Below, piece by piece: positions 10,791-19,769 of a stretch of DNA of 64,000 nucleotides; within the stretch, counting starts at the first letter, position 1; each line of letters starts with the position of its first letter. This stretch comes from Lepiota brunneoincarnata. Its lineage: Eukaryota > Basidiomycota > Agaricomycetes > Agaricales > Agaricaceae. A program made the translations under genes and the position numbers. Where the stretch lies: NCBI GenBank assembly GCA_023014365.1, contig JAEBUN010000058.1:62001-126000 (forward strand). Direction: 5' to 3'. Below the pieces are notes generated by a model. That model was not told the origin of the DNA. It did no database searches and was given only the letters and a program-made list of their open reading frames with translations.

Positions 10791-12047
10791 TTATCCCCTT
10801 CGTAAGGTCTGATGTCCTCATCAGACATATCCTCAGTATAATCCGACAGGCTCTCCTGTAATGTTTGATTCGGCGATGGGGTCCCAGTCGAAGTATGGGT
10901 TGGGTTCTGGGGAGTCGCTTCGGTAGCTTGGTGGTCTGGGGATGGCAGGTCTTGGGTGAGGTCGATGACGATGGGTTCTCTGGAGTGAATGGTGGCGGGT
11001 GCGCCAAAGGATCGATTCAGGAAGTCGGTGGCTTCCGCTAGCAGATGTGGTGGTGGCATTGGTGGTCGGAATGACGACGGGGGCATTTTGAATTCGGGTG
11101 CGGAGGGGTCTGGCTGAAGCGGGGCGCTGCTCGGTGCTTGCAACAATGTGTCAAATATTGTTGTTTGTGGTTTCGCGTGTGAGGGATCGAGCTCTGCTTG
11201 GTATTCCTCGTGGGCGGCGATACAGGCCAGGTACCATACTTGCGGGTTGATGCTGGTAAGGGTTTCTCTCGCAGTGCTTCTCGTAATGGCCTGGGGCAAT
11301 CTTTCGACAATATCGACATTGGTAGCGCGGGCATCCTGCTTTGATATGGCCGAATCGACGGCAGCAATTGCAGTGAGTTCGGGTGGTGGATAAGTGAGTG
11401 GTGGTAGTCCCGATGGGGGCGTCATTAGAAGTAGATATAGCTTGTACAACACTTGATGGTTGGTTACTCGTATCCACCATGGGAGGGTTGGAAGGTTGGG
11501 TGGTGGTCCCGATAGGTAGGATAGGGCGGTCCTGACTTCCGCTTCCATTGCTCGGGCTTGGGATCGGACTCTCGAACGGGAATTCGGTGAGAGCGGTTGA
11601 TAACATGGCAGAAATGGTATCGCGGTCCTGTTCCTCTGTTGCGCTAGAAAGAATAGTGGCACATAGTTTTTCGAATTCTGTTGCTCGGTCGTGGACGAGG
11701 CGCTTGTGATACAGAAGAGCAGTAAATGTCTTCCAGCAGGTGTCGACCAGGGGTACCATCGCTGGACTGCGTTTAAGACAGGTTCCGGTAATATGAAAGG
11801 GAACTTCGTGTAAAAGGATGGATCGTATCTCGGGTTGGTTGGAGGGAAGGAAGGTATGCCGGATGATATAAGGACTGTTGGTCCTGTCTGGTTGGTCGTC
11901 AGCGGTATCGGTGGCAGGGTTAGGTTGGCTATTTCCTGTGACGCAGTTTGCCAGGGATACGATTCTTTCCCGGATGAGAAGGCGTCCATCGTTGTCTGGC
12001 TCTGGGAGGTCTGGAGTGGTTGCTCGAGTGTTGGGTGGTTGGGTCAT
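10418..12047 (-). CDS. Extra chromovirus ORF with zinc knuckles, C-terminus encoded in the LTR
   Basis: Lies downstream of and overlapping the integrase frame. The first open frame (12047-11151, 298 aa) starts MTQPPNTRATTP and ends with two Cys/His clusters: CNCCRRFGHIKAGC (CX2CX4HX4C) and CRYCRKIAPGHYEKHC. The second (11989-10418) continues the same gene after a frame change near 11230, with QVWYLACIAAHEEYQAEL, then Ser/Pro-rich sequence. It ends in an acidic tail inside the LTR (FTRWVQETTDQL, AREAGMEITLEDILEYPED, stop at 10418). The frame change could be damage, frameshifting or a spliced junction. Role unknown; the zinc knuckles suggest nucleic-acid binding. Elements of this class usually stop at integrase. 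Confidence 0.6.
10791..10801 (-). other. Polypurine tract of the chromovirus
   Basis: On the element sense strand GAAGGGGATAA abuts the 3' LTR, the expected primer for plus-strand DNA synthesis. Confidence 0.7.
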
Positions 12048-15000
12048 TGGTGGGGTTGTCTAGTTTGTGGGTCCTTTTATATTCTTCAATGACTTCCTTG
12101 GCGTTCTCCAGGTTTGTTTCTGGCTCCCAGGAATCCTCGGTGGGAAGGTATCCTTTCCATCTGACTAGGAATTGATACTTGTTCCGGAATTTTCTGTGGC
12201 GCAGTATTGACTCGACCTCGTATTCTTCTTCTCCATTTACAAGGTCGGGTGGTGGGGCTGTGTTGTATTCCCCATGTGTGTCGTTCTCTTCTGCAGGCAT
12301 TAGGAGGCTCGCATGAAACTTGTTGTGGATCTTCCATTTGATGGGTAATTTTAGTTCATAGGTAACAGGTCCGAGTTTTCTTGTTATGGTAAAGGGACCT
12401 TCTCGGCGTTGGGCCAGTTTCTTTGAGGTGTACTGAATTGGGAGGTTGCGGTTGTCGAGCCAAACCTTCTGTCCAACTTTTAGATTGATATCTGGCCGGT
12501 TATATCTTGCAGCCATTTTTAGTCTGGCTTGTTCATGCGCAGCTTGGGCTTCTTGGCGTATCTTGGCAAGGTATTTAAACTTCTCTCCTATTGCTGGAAT
12601 GTTCGTTGGCTCCTCGGAGGTCGGAAATCCTTTGGGGCTTGATCCATAGAGGAGTTCAAATGGGGTATGTTGGTGTTCAGCGTGTGTTTTCGAGTTGTGG
12701 ACATATTCCAGGAGTGGGAGTGCCTTTACCCATTTGTTCGGGTTCGATGAGCAATAGATGCCAAGGTAGAGTTCTATTTCTTGATTGAATCGCTCTGTTT
12801 GTCCGTCTGTCTGGGGGTGGTAGGCGGTAGAGAGTGCTTGTTCGATTCCGAGTTGTTTGTAGAATTCTTTCATGGATTTGGCAGCGAATCTGGGGTCGCG
12901 ATCACTGAGAACTTTCTCGGGAAGGCCAAATCTAGAGAATAGCCGTTTGATAAGAATTTTGGCGATCTTGTCCGTGTTGGCGGTTTTCGCAGTAGGTTCC
13001 AGAATTATCCCCTTCGTAAGCTGGTCGACCACGACCAGTATAGAATCATGGGGTCCGTCCGGGGGTAGGTCTGTGATAAGATCCATCGAGATGTTCGAGA
13101 ATGGACGGGTAGAACGGGGTCCAGGGATAGGTTGAAGTGGTGGTTTTAGGGGGTGGCGATTGATCTTGTATTGTTGGCAAGCACCACATCCTTTGACGTA
13201 GTTTTTGACAAATGATCGCATCCCGGGCCAGTAGGCGTATTCCTGGAGTTTTCTAGTTGTTTCTGCGATTCCAGGGTGTCCTGCGGTGGGTGAGTCGTGT
13301 ACTCTTTGCAGTAAGCGGCGTCTGAGGTGTAAATCTTGTGGTATAAATAGTTTTCCTTGAATGTGTGGGTGTCCTGAGTCATCTTCTTGGGCGATGTCGG
13401 TCTGTTTCTTTTTCTTCCACAGCTCTTTTATTTCCTGTTTAGTATTTTTGTCGATGATATGGATATGTTGTGGCTGTTCTGAGGTGAAGAATTTGTCAGG
13501 GAGTGCAACGACCTGTTTGTTGTCTCTTGTCTTGGGTTCATGATCGGGTCGTCTGGAAAGGGCATCTGCTGGTCCATTTTTCTTTCCAGGGATATGTCGG
13601 ATTTCGATGTCAAATCGTTGCATGTAGGCAATCCATCGGGCTTGTCTTCTGCTGAGGTCTTCAGGTTTTCTCCAGCGGCGAAGGTTGTCGTGATCTGACC
13701 ATACGATGGTCTTGTGTGATGATCCTTCTATGTGGTGACGCCATTCTTTGAGTGCTCAGATAATGGCGAAGAGTTCCTGTTCGGAGCAATGATAGTTGCG
13801 TTCTGCTGGTGAGAATCCTTTCGAGAAGTATGTGACTGGGTGTTTAACTCCATTGTTGTCGCGTTGAAGTAGGACTGCTCCTGATGCAAATAGCGATGCG
13901 TCGCATTCGATTTCGAAGGGTTTGTCTCGGTCGGGGACCATTAATACCGGTTCGCTTTGGAATTTTCTCTTGAGAGTATCGAAGGCGTTCTGGCATTCTT
14001 CTGTCCATTCGAATTTCTTGGTTTTGGACATTAGGGCATTGAGAGGTTTTGCCCATGTGGTGTATTGGTGTATGAATTTTCGATAGAAGTTGCAAAATCC
14101 TATGAATTTTCGTACGTCGCGTGGGGTAGTTGGTGTTGGCCATTCAGCGATGCCTTTGAGCTTTGTTGGGTCCATCGAAACTGAGTCGGGAGTGATAATA
14201 ACTCCTAGATATTCGAGTCGTTGTCGTTCGAATTCACATTTCTCGGTTTTGAGGTATAGATCATTGTCCTTGAGTATCTTGAGTACTTCTCTTGTGAGGC
14301 GTCGAAGTTCTTGTTTTGTTTTTGCGTGAATGAGGATGTCGTCCATGTAAACGATTACTCCTCCATTGTCGATGAGTTTTCGGAATAATGAATCCATCAT
14401 GGTTTGGAATGTTGCTGGGGAGTTACACATTCCAAAGAACATAACCGTGGGTTTGAATAATCCTCGGGGTGTCCTGAAGGCTCCTTTCCATTCATCTCCT
14501 TTGCGTATGCGGATGTTGTTGTATCCTGCTTGTACGTCGAGTTTGGTAAAGTATTTTGATCCTCGGAGTTTGTCGAGAATATGAGAGATGAGGGGGAGGT
14601 TGTACGCATTTTTGACGGTATGCTCGTTGAGGTACCTGTAGTCTTGACAGGGGCGTAGTTTTCCATCTTTCTTTCCTACGAAGAAGAAAGGTGATGCCAT
14701 TGGTGATTCGGATGGTCGAATGTATCCCTTTTGAAGGTTTTCTTCTAGGAACGTGTCGAGTTCCTTTTCTTCATTGAGGGAGAGTCGGTAGGACTTCATG
14801 GCAATTGGTTTGAATGATTCCTTGAGTTCAATTTTGTGATCCCATGGTCGTTGTGGGGGGAATCGTTCGGCTTGTTTCTTGCTAAATACTGGAAGGTATT
14901 CGTGGAATTCCGTGGGTACGACTTTTCTTGGGTCGTCGTTTTTCTTTTCTCCGTGTTGTACGGCGAGGAATTGTGATGCGGAGGCTTTGAAGTTGATTTC

Positions 15001-15540
15001 TTCGAAGCTTGTGGGCTCTAGTGTGGAGATGTGGATTGAGTTGGTTCGTTGTAGATCCAATCGGGTTCCATGGATTGGATGAGTTCTCGGAATATAGTGT
15101 TGTCCCAACGTTCGTTTCTCCAGCGTAGTTGTTTGGCATCCCAGTCGATGTCTGGGTTGTGTTCTGCAAGCCAAGGGAATCCAAGGATGAGTCTTGGGCT
15201 TCCGAGGGAGACTACTTTTGGTTTGATCTCCATATTCTTCCCGTTAACCTGTTAGGTTGAGGGTCGTGTAGTGGGTGGCTGTTCCATTTTCGTTAACAGA
15301 TCCATCGGCATTTCGTACTTCGAATGGGTCGATCGAGGGGTGTTGTTTTGAATGAATGTTGTTTGACCATTCCGGGGTCAATGAAGTTTCCTGCTGCTCC
15401 TGAGTCGAGTAGGGCGAGTAGTTCCACGCTTTCGGGTCCTTCCTTAGTGAACTTGTGTTTTCGGATTCGACAGGGTAGATGTATTACGCGTGCTGACGAT
15501 TCCTGTAACTTTACAACATTAATATCATTTTGTGAATAGG
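11929..15540 (-). pseudogene. Chromovirus pol: protease, RT, RNase H, integrase with chromodomain
   Basis: Protease: active site LLALLDSGAAGNFIDPGM near 15400, then LILGFPWLAEHNPDIDW. Reverse transcriptase: KKDGKLRPCQDYRYLN and catalytic VYMDDILIHA. RNase H: FEIECDASLFASGAVL. Integrase: HHCC zinc finger ending CGACQQYK, and a catalytic triad in SMDLITDLP, LSDRDPRF and GQTERFNQE. The C-terminal chromodomain has YEVESILRHRKF, YQFLVRWKGY and DSWEPETNL. Breaks: frame changes near 15330, 15250 and 15020, and an in-frame TGA at about 13756 inside RNase H where relatives have Arg (AII-stop-ALKEWRHH). The integrase half (13623-11929) is open for 564 codons. Not functional as a single polyprotein in this copy. 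Confidence 0.92.
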
Positions 15541-15588
15541 AAAGGGAAGGAGGTCTTTGTGGAGGGCTAGACGTGGTGGCTAGTCTCC

Positions 15589-17586
15589 TTAGGCAAAATC
15601 CTTAACCAGAGGGGCATCTGGGTGGTTGGATTCATTTGCAAAATGTTCGTAGATGTCCTCGACTTCTTCGTCGGTTGCATCTTCTAGTATGTTGTATAGC
15701 GAGTTCTTTTTCCTGTAGCTTGCTTGTCTTCTTCTGGATATCGCATTTGACCGGTTTCTGGCATCCAAATTGCGGGGTAATTCGGATCGGCGATATATTG
15801 TCTTCTTGGTGGGGCATTCGCGGGCGAAGTGTCCAGTCTTGCGGCAGTTGAAGCATCTCTTTTCCTTGAGATCCTTTCTTTGGGCGTCCGTGAGGATTGC
15901 ATTGAGGGCTTCGCGGGTGCGTTCTTGTACCAACTGGTGGAGTCTGTCTTCTTCGGTCTCCTCGTCTTCATCAGCTTCCTCGGCGAGTAGATCTGGCTCG
16001 TCCTCAAAGTCGAGGTTGTAGACTGCTTCGGCGAGTTGGTCAATATCCATTGCGTTAGGGTCTGTTGCTTGATAGGGCAGTGGGACACGGCGCGTAAAAG
16101 CATTTCTTTTCCCTTTAAATGGGCGAGTGCGCGAAGTCGTTGGAAACGAGGGAGTTCCTCGAGTTTGCATATAGTTGCGTTGAGTTTGTAGTATTTGATA
16201 TGCTGTTCAAGCTTGCTTGAACCAGTCGCTGAGTTTGTTTCCTGGATTGAGGCTAATTGTCTTGATTGCGACGGGGCGATCCAGCCCGTTCTTGAAATAG
16301 TTGACCGCCGCCACTCCATCTCCAAGGTCGGCCTGATAGGCAAGTATCTGGAACTGGGATATGTAATCATCGATATATCGTCCATTCTGTTTGAGGTGGC
16401 GGATTCTGTCCATTGCATCGGCGGGGACATTGTTTGGGGCGAAGGATGTATCGAGTCCTTCGAGAAATTTCTTCCATGTCGGAAGGGTCTGGCTTCCATC
16501 AAGTTCTTTGTTTGATTCCAAGAATGCTCCTCTCCATGTTGCGGCGGGGCCGGTGGACATGTATGAAAGGGCGAATTGTATCTTGGTCTTGTCATCGGAA
16601 AAGGCTCCTGGCTTTGCATCGATGTATAGTTGTACTGCATCCTTCCAGAGGCGGAAGTAGTCGGTCTCTCCATTAAAGGTTGGGGGTGTATTGATTTTTG
16701 CGGAGGAGGCCATATTGTTAATGTCAGAGGTTGTGGATTCCTCGTCGGAAGTGTGAATAGACCCGGTAGTGGGGCTAACTTCGGATGGTTCGGATTGTAC
16801 AGGGGAACTGGATCGAGGCGGTGAGTGTACCGGTGATCCAAGTGGTGATGTGAGGGGTGAGAATGTTCTTGGGGGTTTCTGTTGCGAAGTGTTGTCGCTA
16901 GTTCTTGTACTTGTTGAGGGTTGAGGGACCGGAGGATGGGGTAGATGTTCTATGAATCGGCTCCCCGAGCTTTGAGCGGGTAGAGGTGGCAGTTCTTTCA
17001 GGTGGTGGTTGTTTAGGTAGGGATTGAAGAACTGATGCTGGGGGTGCTGGGTATCCTGGGTCTTCTGTTCGACGTTGAACTCTCTCGGTAGGTTGTGTAG
17101 GGTACGGTGCGGAACCAGAGGGTGAACGAGTGAGGGGTATAGGTTTTGTTTTCTTTTTAGGGTCCGTGATGGAGGGGGTGTGAAGTCGGGTTCGGAGTCG
17201 GTTGTCGACCAGTCAGAACTGTTGGATTCTTCGTAGTCGGTGGCAAGGGGGTCGTTTCGGTTTGTAGACAGGGTGAAGAGGGAAGAAGTCGAAGGTGAAG
17301 GTGAGGGTGAATAAACAACGCTTGCGGGTGCGTTATCCCAATCGACGCTTGAAGGTGCGGATGACCTGTATACAACGCTTACGGGTGCGTTATCCCAATC
17401 AACACTTAAAGGTGTGGATGACCTATCAACGCTTTCGGTGCGTCTGACCAAGGGTGCAGAGGGTATGGTGGCCTGCTCTACTGGGGGTGTATCACCTGGA
17501 CAGCGACAAGGCGTGTCGTCAGATACTGGTTGGCACTCGGATAGCGATAAAGCGTATCGTCTGCCGGTGTGGAAGGGTAGCGACAA
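15589..17586 (-). pseudogene. Chromovirus gag (capsid and zinc knuckle), one internal stop
   Basis: The Ser/Pro-rich N-terminus leads to a retrotransposon Gag capsid domain (INTPPTFNGETDYFRLWKDA, TGPAATWRGAFLE, HLKQNGRYIDDYISQFQ), ending ...DWFKQA before a TGA at 16207. The same frame resumes (AYQILQTQRNYMQTRG) and contains an acidic stretch and a nucleocapsid zinc knuckle CFNCRKTGHFARECP (CX2CX4HX4C), with the stop at 15589. One in-frame TGA therefore separates capsid from nucleocapsid. I read it as a mutation (CGA to TGA is the simplest change), but suppression of the stop cannot be excluded. Confidence 0.85.
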
Positions 17587-17630
17587 GGCGTACCGATACC
17601 ACGGGGTGTACGATGGAGGTTGTCCAAAGG

Positions 17631-17642
17631 AAGCTTTAATCT
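17631..17642 (-). other. Self-complementary primer-binding site of the chromovirus
   Basis: Two nt inside the 5' LTR, the element sense strand reads AGATTAAAGCTT. This is the exact 12-nt complement of AAGCTTTAATCT in the LTR (17827-17816), located 35 nt downstream of the LTR TATA box, where the transcript should begin. I see no match to a tRNA 3' end. This is the layout of self-priming Tf1/sushi-type elements. Confidence 0.65.
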
Positions 17643-17644
17643 AA

Positions 17645-18344
17645 TGTTATGATCCGTGCTCCTTCTGTATCCGAGGATAACTGGAGACGGCCTTCAATCA
17701 CTCTACAAGGTGTCCGAGACTGGTTGGCCTTATAGAGCTTAGTGGATCGCGCTCAATGAGATAACGAGGGAAGACGCCAAGTTAAGGCAGAGAGGTAAAC
17801 TGACCGCTGTTAACAAGATTAAAGCTTAAGGCTTTAATCTCTACTTGTACAGGCCTTATATACCTATGAGGTGCTATATACTCGTTATAGGTTACTTGGC
17901 TGTTCTACTGGTCGTGCGCAGTCCTGACCATGATGCACATCCTGGCTGATGGCATCCTAGCGTTATTTATATTACAATGAGTCAGTACTCTCGCTACTGC
18001 TGTGCGATGTTCCATCGCTTTCCTCTGACTCATAATCTTCTTCTCCCGATTGTATCTCCATGGAATCCTCTCCGTTCTCGCTCTCCATTCTCTCAGTGCT
18101 TCCATCCGTATCGGAGGTTGGGTCGGTTGATCCATGGTTATCTTCCTCGTCCTCGGGGTATTCCAATATATCCTCCAAGGTTATCTCCATTCCTGCTTCT
18201 CTCGCCAGGTCCTGCATGGCGGTGTAATATTCCCCTTCCTCGTCTTCGTATTCTTGTGCCCGTAATTGGTCTGTAGTCTCCTGTACCCATCTTGTAAAGT
18301 CGAACAATAGTTCTTGTTCCTCCCGGTCTGGACTGTTCATAACA
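17645..18344 (-). repeat. 5' LTR of the chromovirus
   Basis: 700 bp, TGTTATGA...TCATAACA, upstream of gag in the sense orientation. The U3 part repeats the acidic coding tail (stop at 17972), so here that tail is fused in frame to the interrupted host-side ORF at 18345-18541. Confidence 0.93.
17816..17862 (-). promoter_or_regulatory. LTR core promoter: TATA box and predicted start with 10-bp hairpin
   Basis: TATATAA (plus positions 17862-17856) lies 35 nt upstream of AAGCTTTAATCT. Around it, AGATTAAAGC and GCTTTAATCT form an inverted repeat with a 5-nt spacer. The first 12 nt of the predicted transcript are those complementary to the primer-binding site. The same layout is present in the 3' LTR at about 10262-10308. 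Confidence 0.55.
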
Positions 18345-18647
18345 GCAATTAGGCCTTGATGATTGTACTCCAGCTGTGTGGAATTGGAGGGAGGCAGCTG
18401 TGGTAATGGTTGGTTCTGGGGTGGTGTTGGGGTCGGGGGTCTCATCTCTAAGGGAGGCATATGCAGCAGCAAAGGTGTGAGAGGGGGTATGGGGAGATAG
18501 GGCCGGTACAGGAGTTGTCTGAAGTGCTGTATGTTCAACACTCAAGTCATTGATGATGATGATTGAAGAGGATGAGGAAGATGGAGAGGATGTAGTGGAA
18601 AAGGGGGGAGTAGCTTGAGGGTGAGCAAGGTCAAAGTTCATGGGCAT
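18345..18647 (-). pseudogene. Interrupted Pro/Thr-rich ORF, 5' piece
   Basis: Reading on the minus strand from ATG at 18541: QHFRQLLYRPYLPIPP, a Pro-rich stretch, then EYNHQGLIA at the chromovirus insertion site. GGC CTA ATT GC is completed by the sequence beyond the element at 10092, giving LIALLMEICARL without a frame break. Another frame from 18647 (Ser/Pro/Ile-rich) overlaps it, so the true start is uncertain. No domain is known. Confidence 0.45.
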
Positions 18648-18748
18648 GGTTTTTAAATGTGTTTGGTATGCGAGTGGAGTCTACTCTACATAAATGGCCA
18701 TGAGGTGTCAGGGATGTCTAAAGTGGGTATGGTTGGGAATGGGCTTGG

Positions 18749-19458
18749 TGTTATAAACAGTCCGGACTGAGAGGAACAAGAACAATTATTCGACTTTACA
18801 AGATGGGTACAGGAAACCACGGACCAGTTGCGAGCACAGGAATATGAAGATGAAGAAGGGGAATATTACAATGCCATGCAGGACTTGGCAAGAGAAGCGG
18901 GAATGGAAATAACTCTGGAGGATATTCTGGAATACCCTGAGGATAAGGAAGATAGCCATGGATCAACCAATCCAACCTCTGATACGGATGGAAGCACTGA
19001 GAGAATGGAGAGCAAGAATGGAAGAGAACCCATGGAGATAGAATTGGGAGAAGAGGATTATGAGTCAGAGGAAAGTGATGGAACATCACACAGCAGTGGA
19101 ATGGAGAACAAAGACACTGACTCATTGTAAGATATAAATAACAGTAGGATGCCATCAGTTAGGATGCACATCATAGTCAAGACTGTGCAGGACAAGTAGA
19201 ACAGCCCAATAACCTATAACAAGTATATAGTATCTCATAGGTATATAAGGCCTGTACAAGTAGAGATTAAAGCCTCAAGCTTTAATCTTGTTAACAGTGG
19301 TCGTTAACCCTCTCTGCCTTAACTTGGCATGTTCCCTTGTTATCTCATTGAGCGCGATCCACTAAGCTCTGCAAGGCCAACCATCTCAGACACCTTGTAG
19401 AGTGATTGAAGGCTGTCTCCAGTTATCCTTGGATACAGAAGGAGCACAGATTATAACA
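18749..19458 (+). mobile_element. Solo LTR of a diverged sister chromovirus, inverted, 5-bp duplication CTTGG
   Basis: 710 bp from TGTTATAA to TTATAACA, flanked by CTTGG at 18744-18748 and 19459-19463. It matches the full-length element's LTR along its length, with many substitutions and some indels, in opposite orientation and 404 bp away. The TATA box and AGATTAAAG..CTTTAATCT region are kept (about 19240-19290). It arose by recombination between the LTRs of a complete element. Confidence 0.92.
18828..19130 (+). pseudogene. LTR-embedded acidic coding tail in the solo LTR
   Basis: About 100 codons homologous to the C-terminus of the extra chromovirus ORF (REAGMEITLEDILEYPED, then an acidic Ser-rich end with the stop at the same place). 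By eye, about 20 codon differences from the full-length element's LTR are synonymous and about 10 are not; one indel is 9 nt, which keeps the frame. Just upstream, an in-frame TGA at about 18769 replaces an Arg codon. As a solo LTR it can hardly be expressed as intended; the conservation reflects the ancestor's past. Confidence 0.6.
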
Positions 19459-19564
19459 CTTGGGACAGGGTCACATGTGCCAGTGAGGGTTTACATCTGT
19501 ATTGGAGGGGTGTAGGAAGGAACTCTGAGCACTGGAGTGCTGGGGGACCAAATTCCAGGCTGAA

Positions 19565-19720
19565 GGGGGCTAGGGATGAGATTTCCAAATGCAGGAAGGC
19601 AGGGAATCAGATTTCCAGGCATAAGGAAGCTGGGGATCAGGTTTCCAAACATAGGAAGGCAGGGAATCGGATTTCCGAGTGCTAGGAGGCAGGGAATCAG
19701 ATTTCTGAATTTGAGGTTGT
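19565..19720. repeat. Tandem repeat, period about 30 bp, five copies
   Basis: Units like AGGCAGGGAATCAGATTTCC recur every 29-31 bp with substitutions. On the minus strand the repeat reads as a 10-residue motif (KSDSLPS followed by an aromatic residue), open from 19788 to 19570 for 72 codons. The period is a multiple of three, but there is no other evidence of coding. Confidence 0.7.
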
Positions 19721-19769
19721 GAGCAGTGACCTGAAGTTCCCCTTACATTATGCATATCAGAATCAAAAT

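Larger units (their letters stand above)
10093..18344 (-). mobile_element. Full-length Ty3/gypsy chromovirus (8,252 bp) with 5-bp target duplication GCAAT
   Basis: Bounded by LTRs of 698 and 700 bp that differ at only about four positions, with inverted ends TGTTATGA/TCATAACA. GCAAT precedes at 10088-10092 and follows at 18345-18349. Genes run on the minus strand in the order gag, protease, reverse transcriptase, RNase H, integrase with chromodomain, then an extra ORF entering the 3' LTR. A primer-binding site (17631-17642) and polypurine tract (10791-10801) sit next to the LTRs. The near-identical LTRs imply recent insertion, yet gag-pol carries at least two in-frame TGA codons and about three frameshifts. 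Confidence 0.95.
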
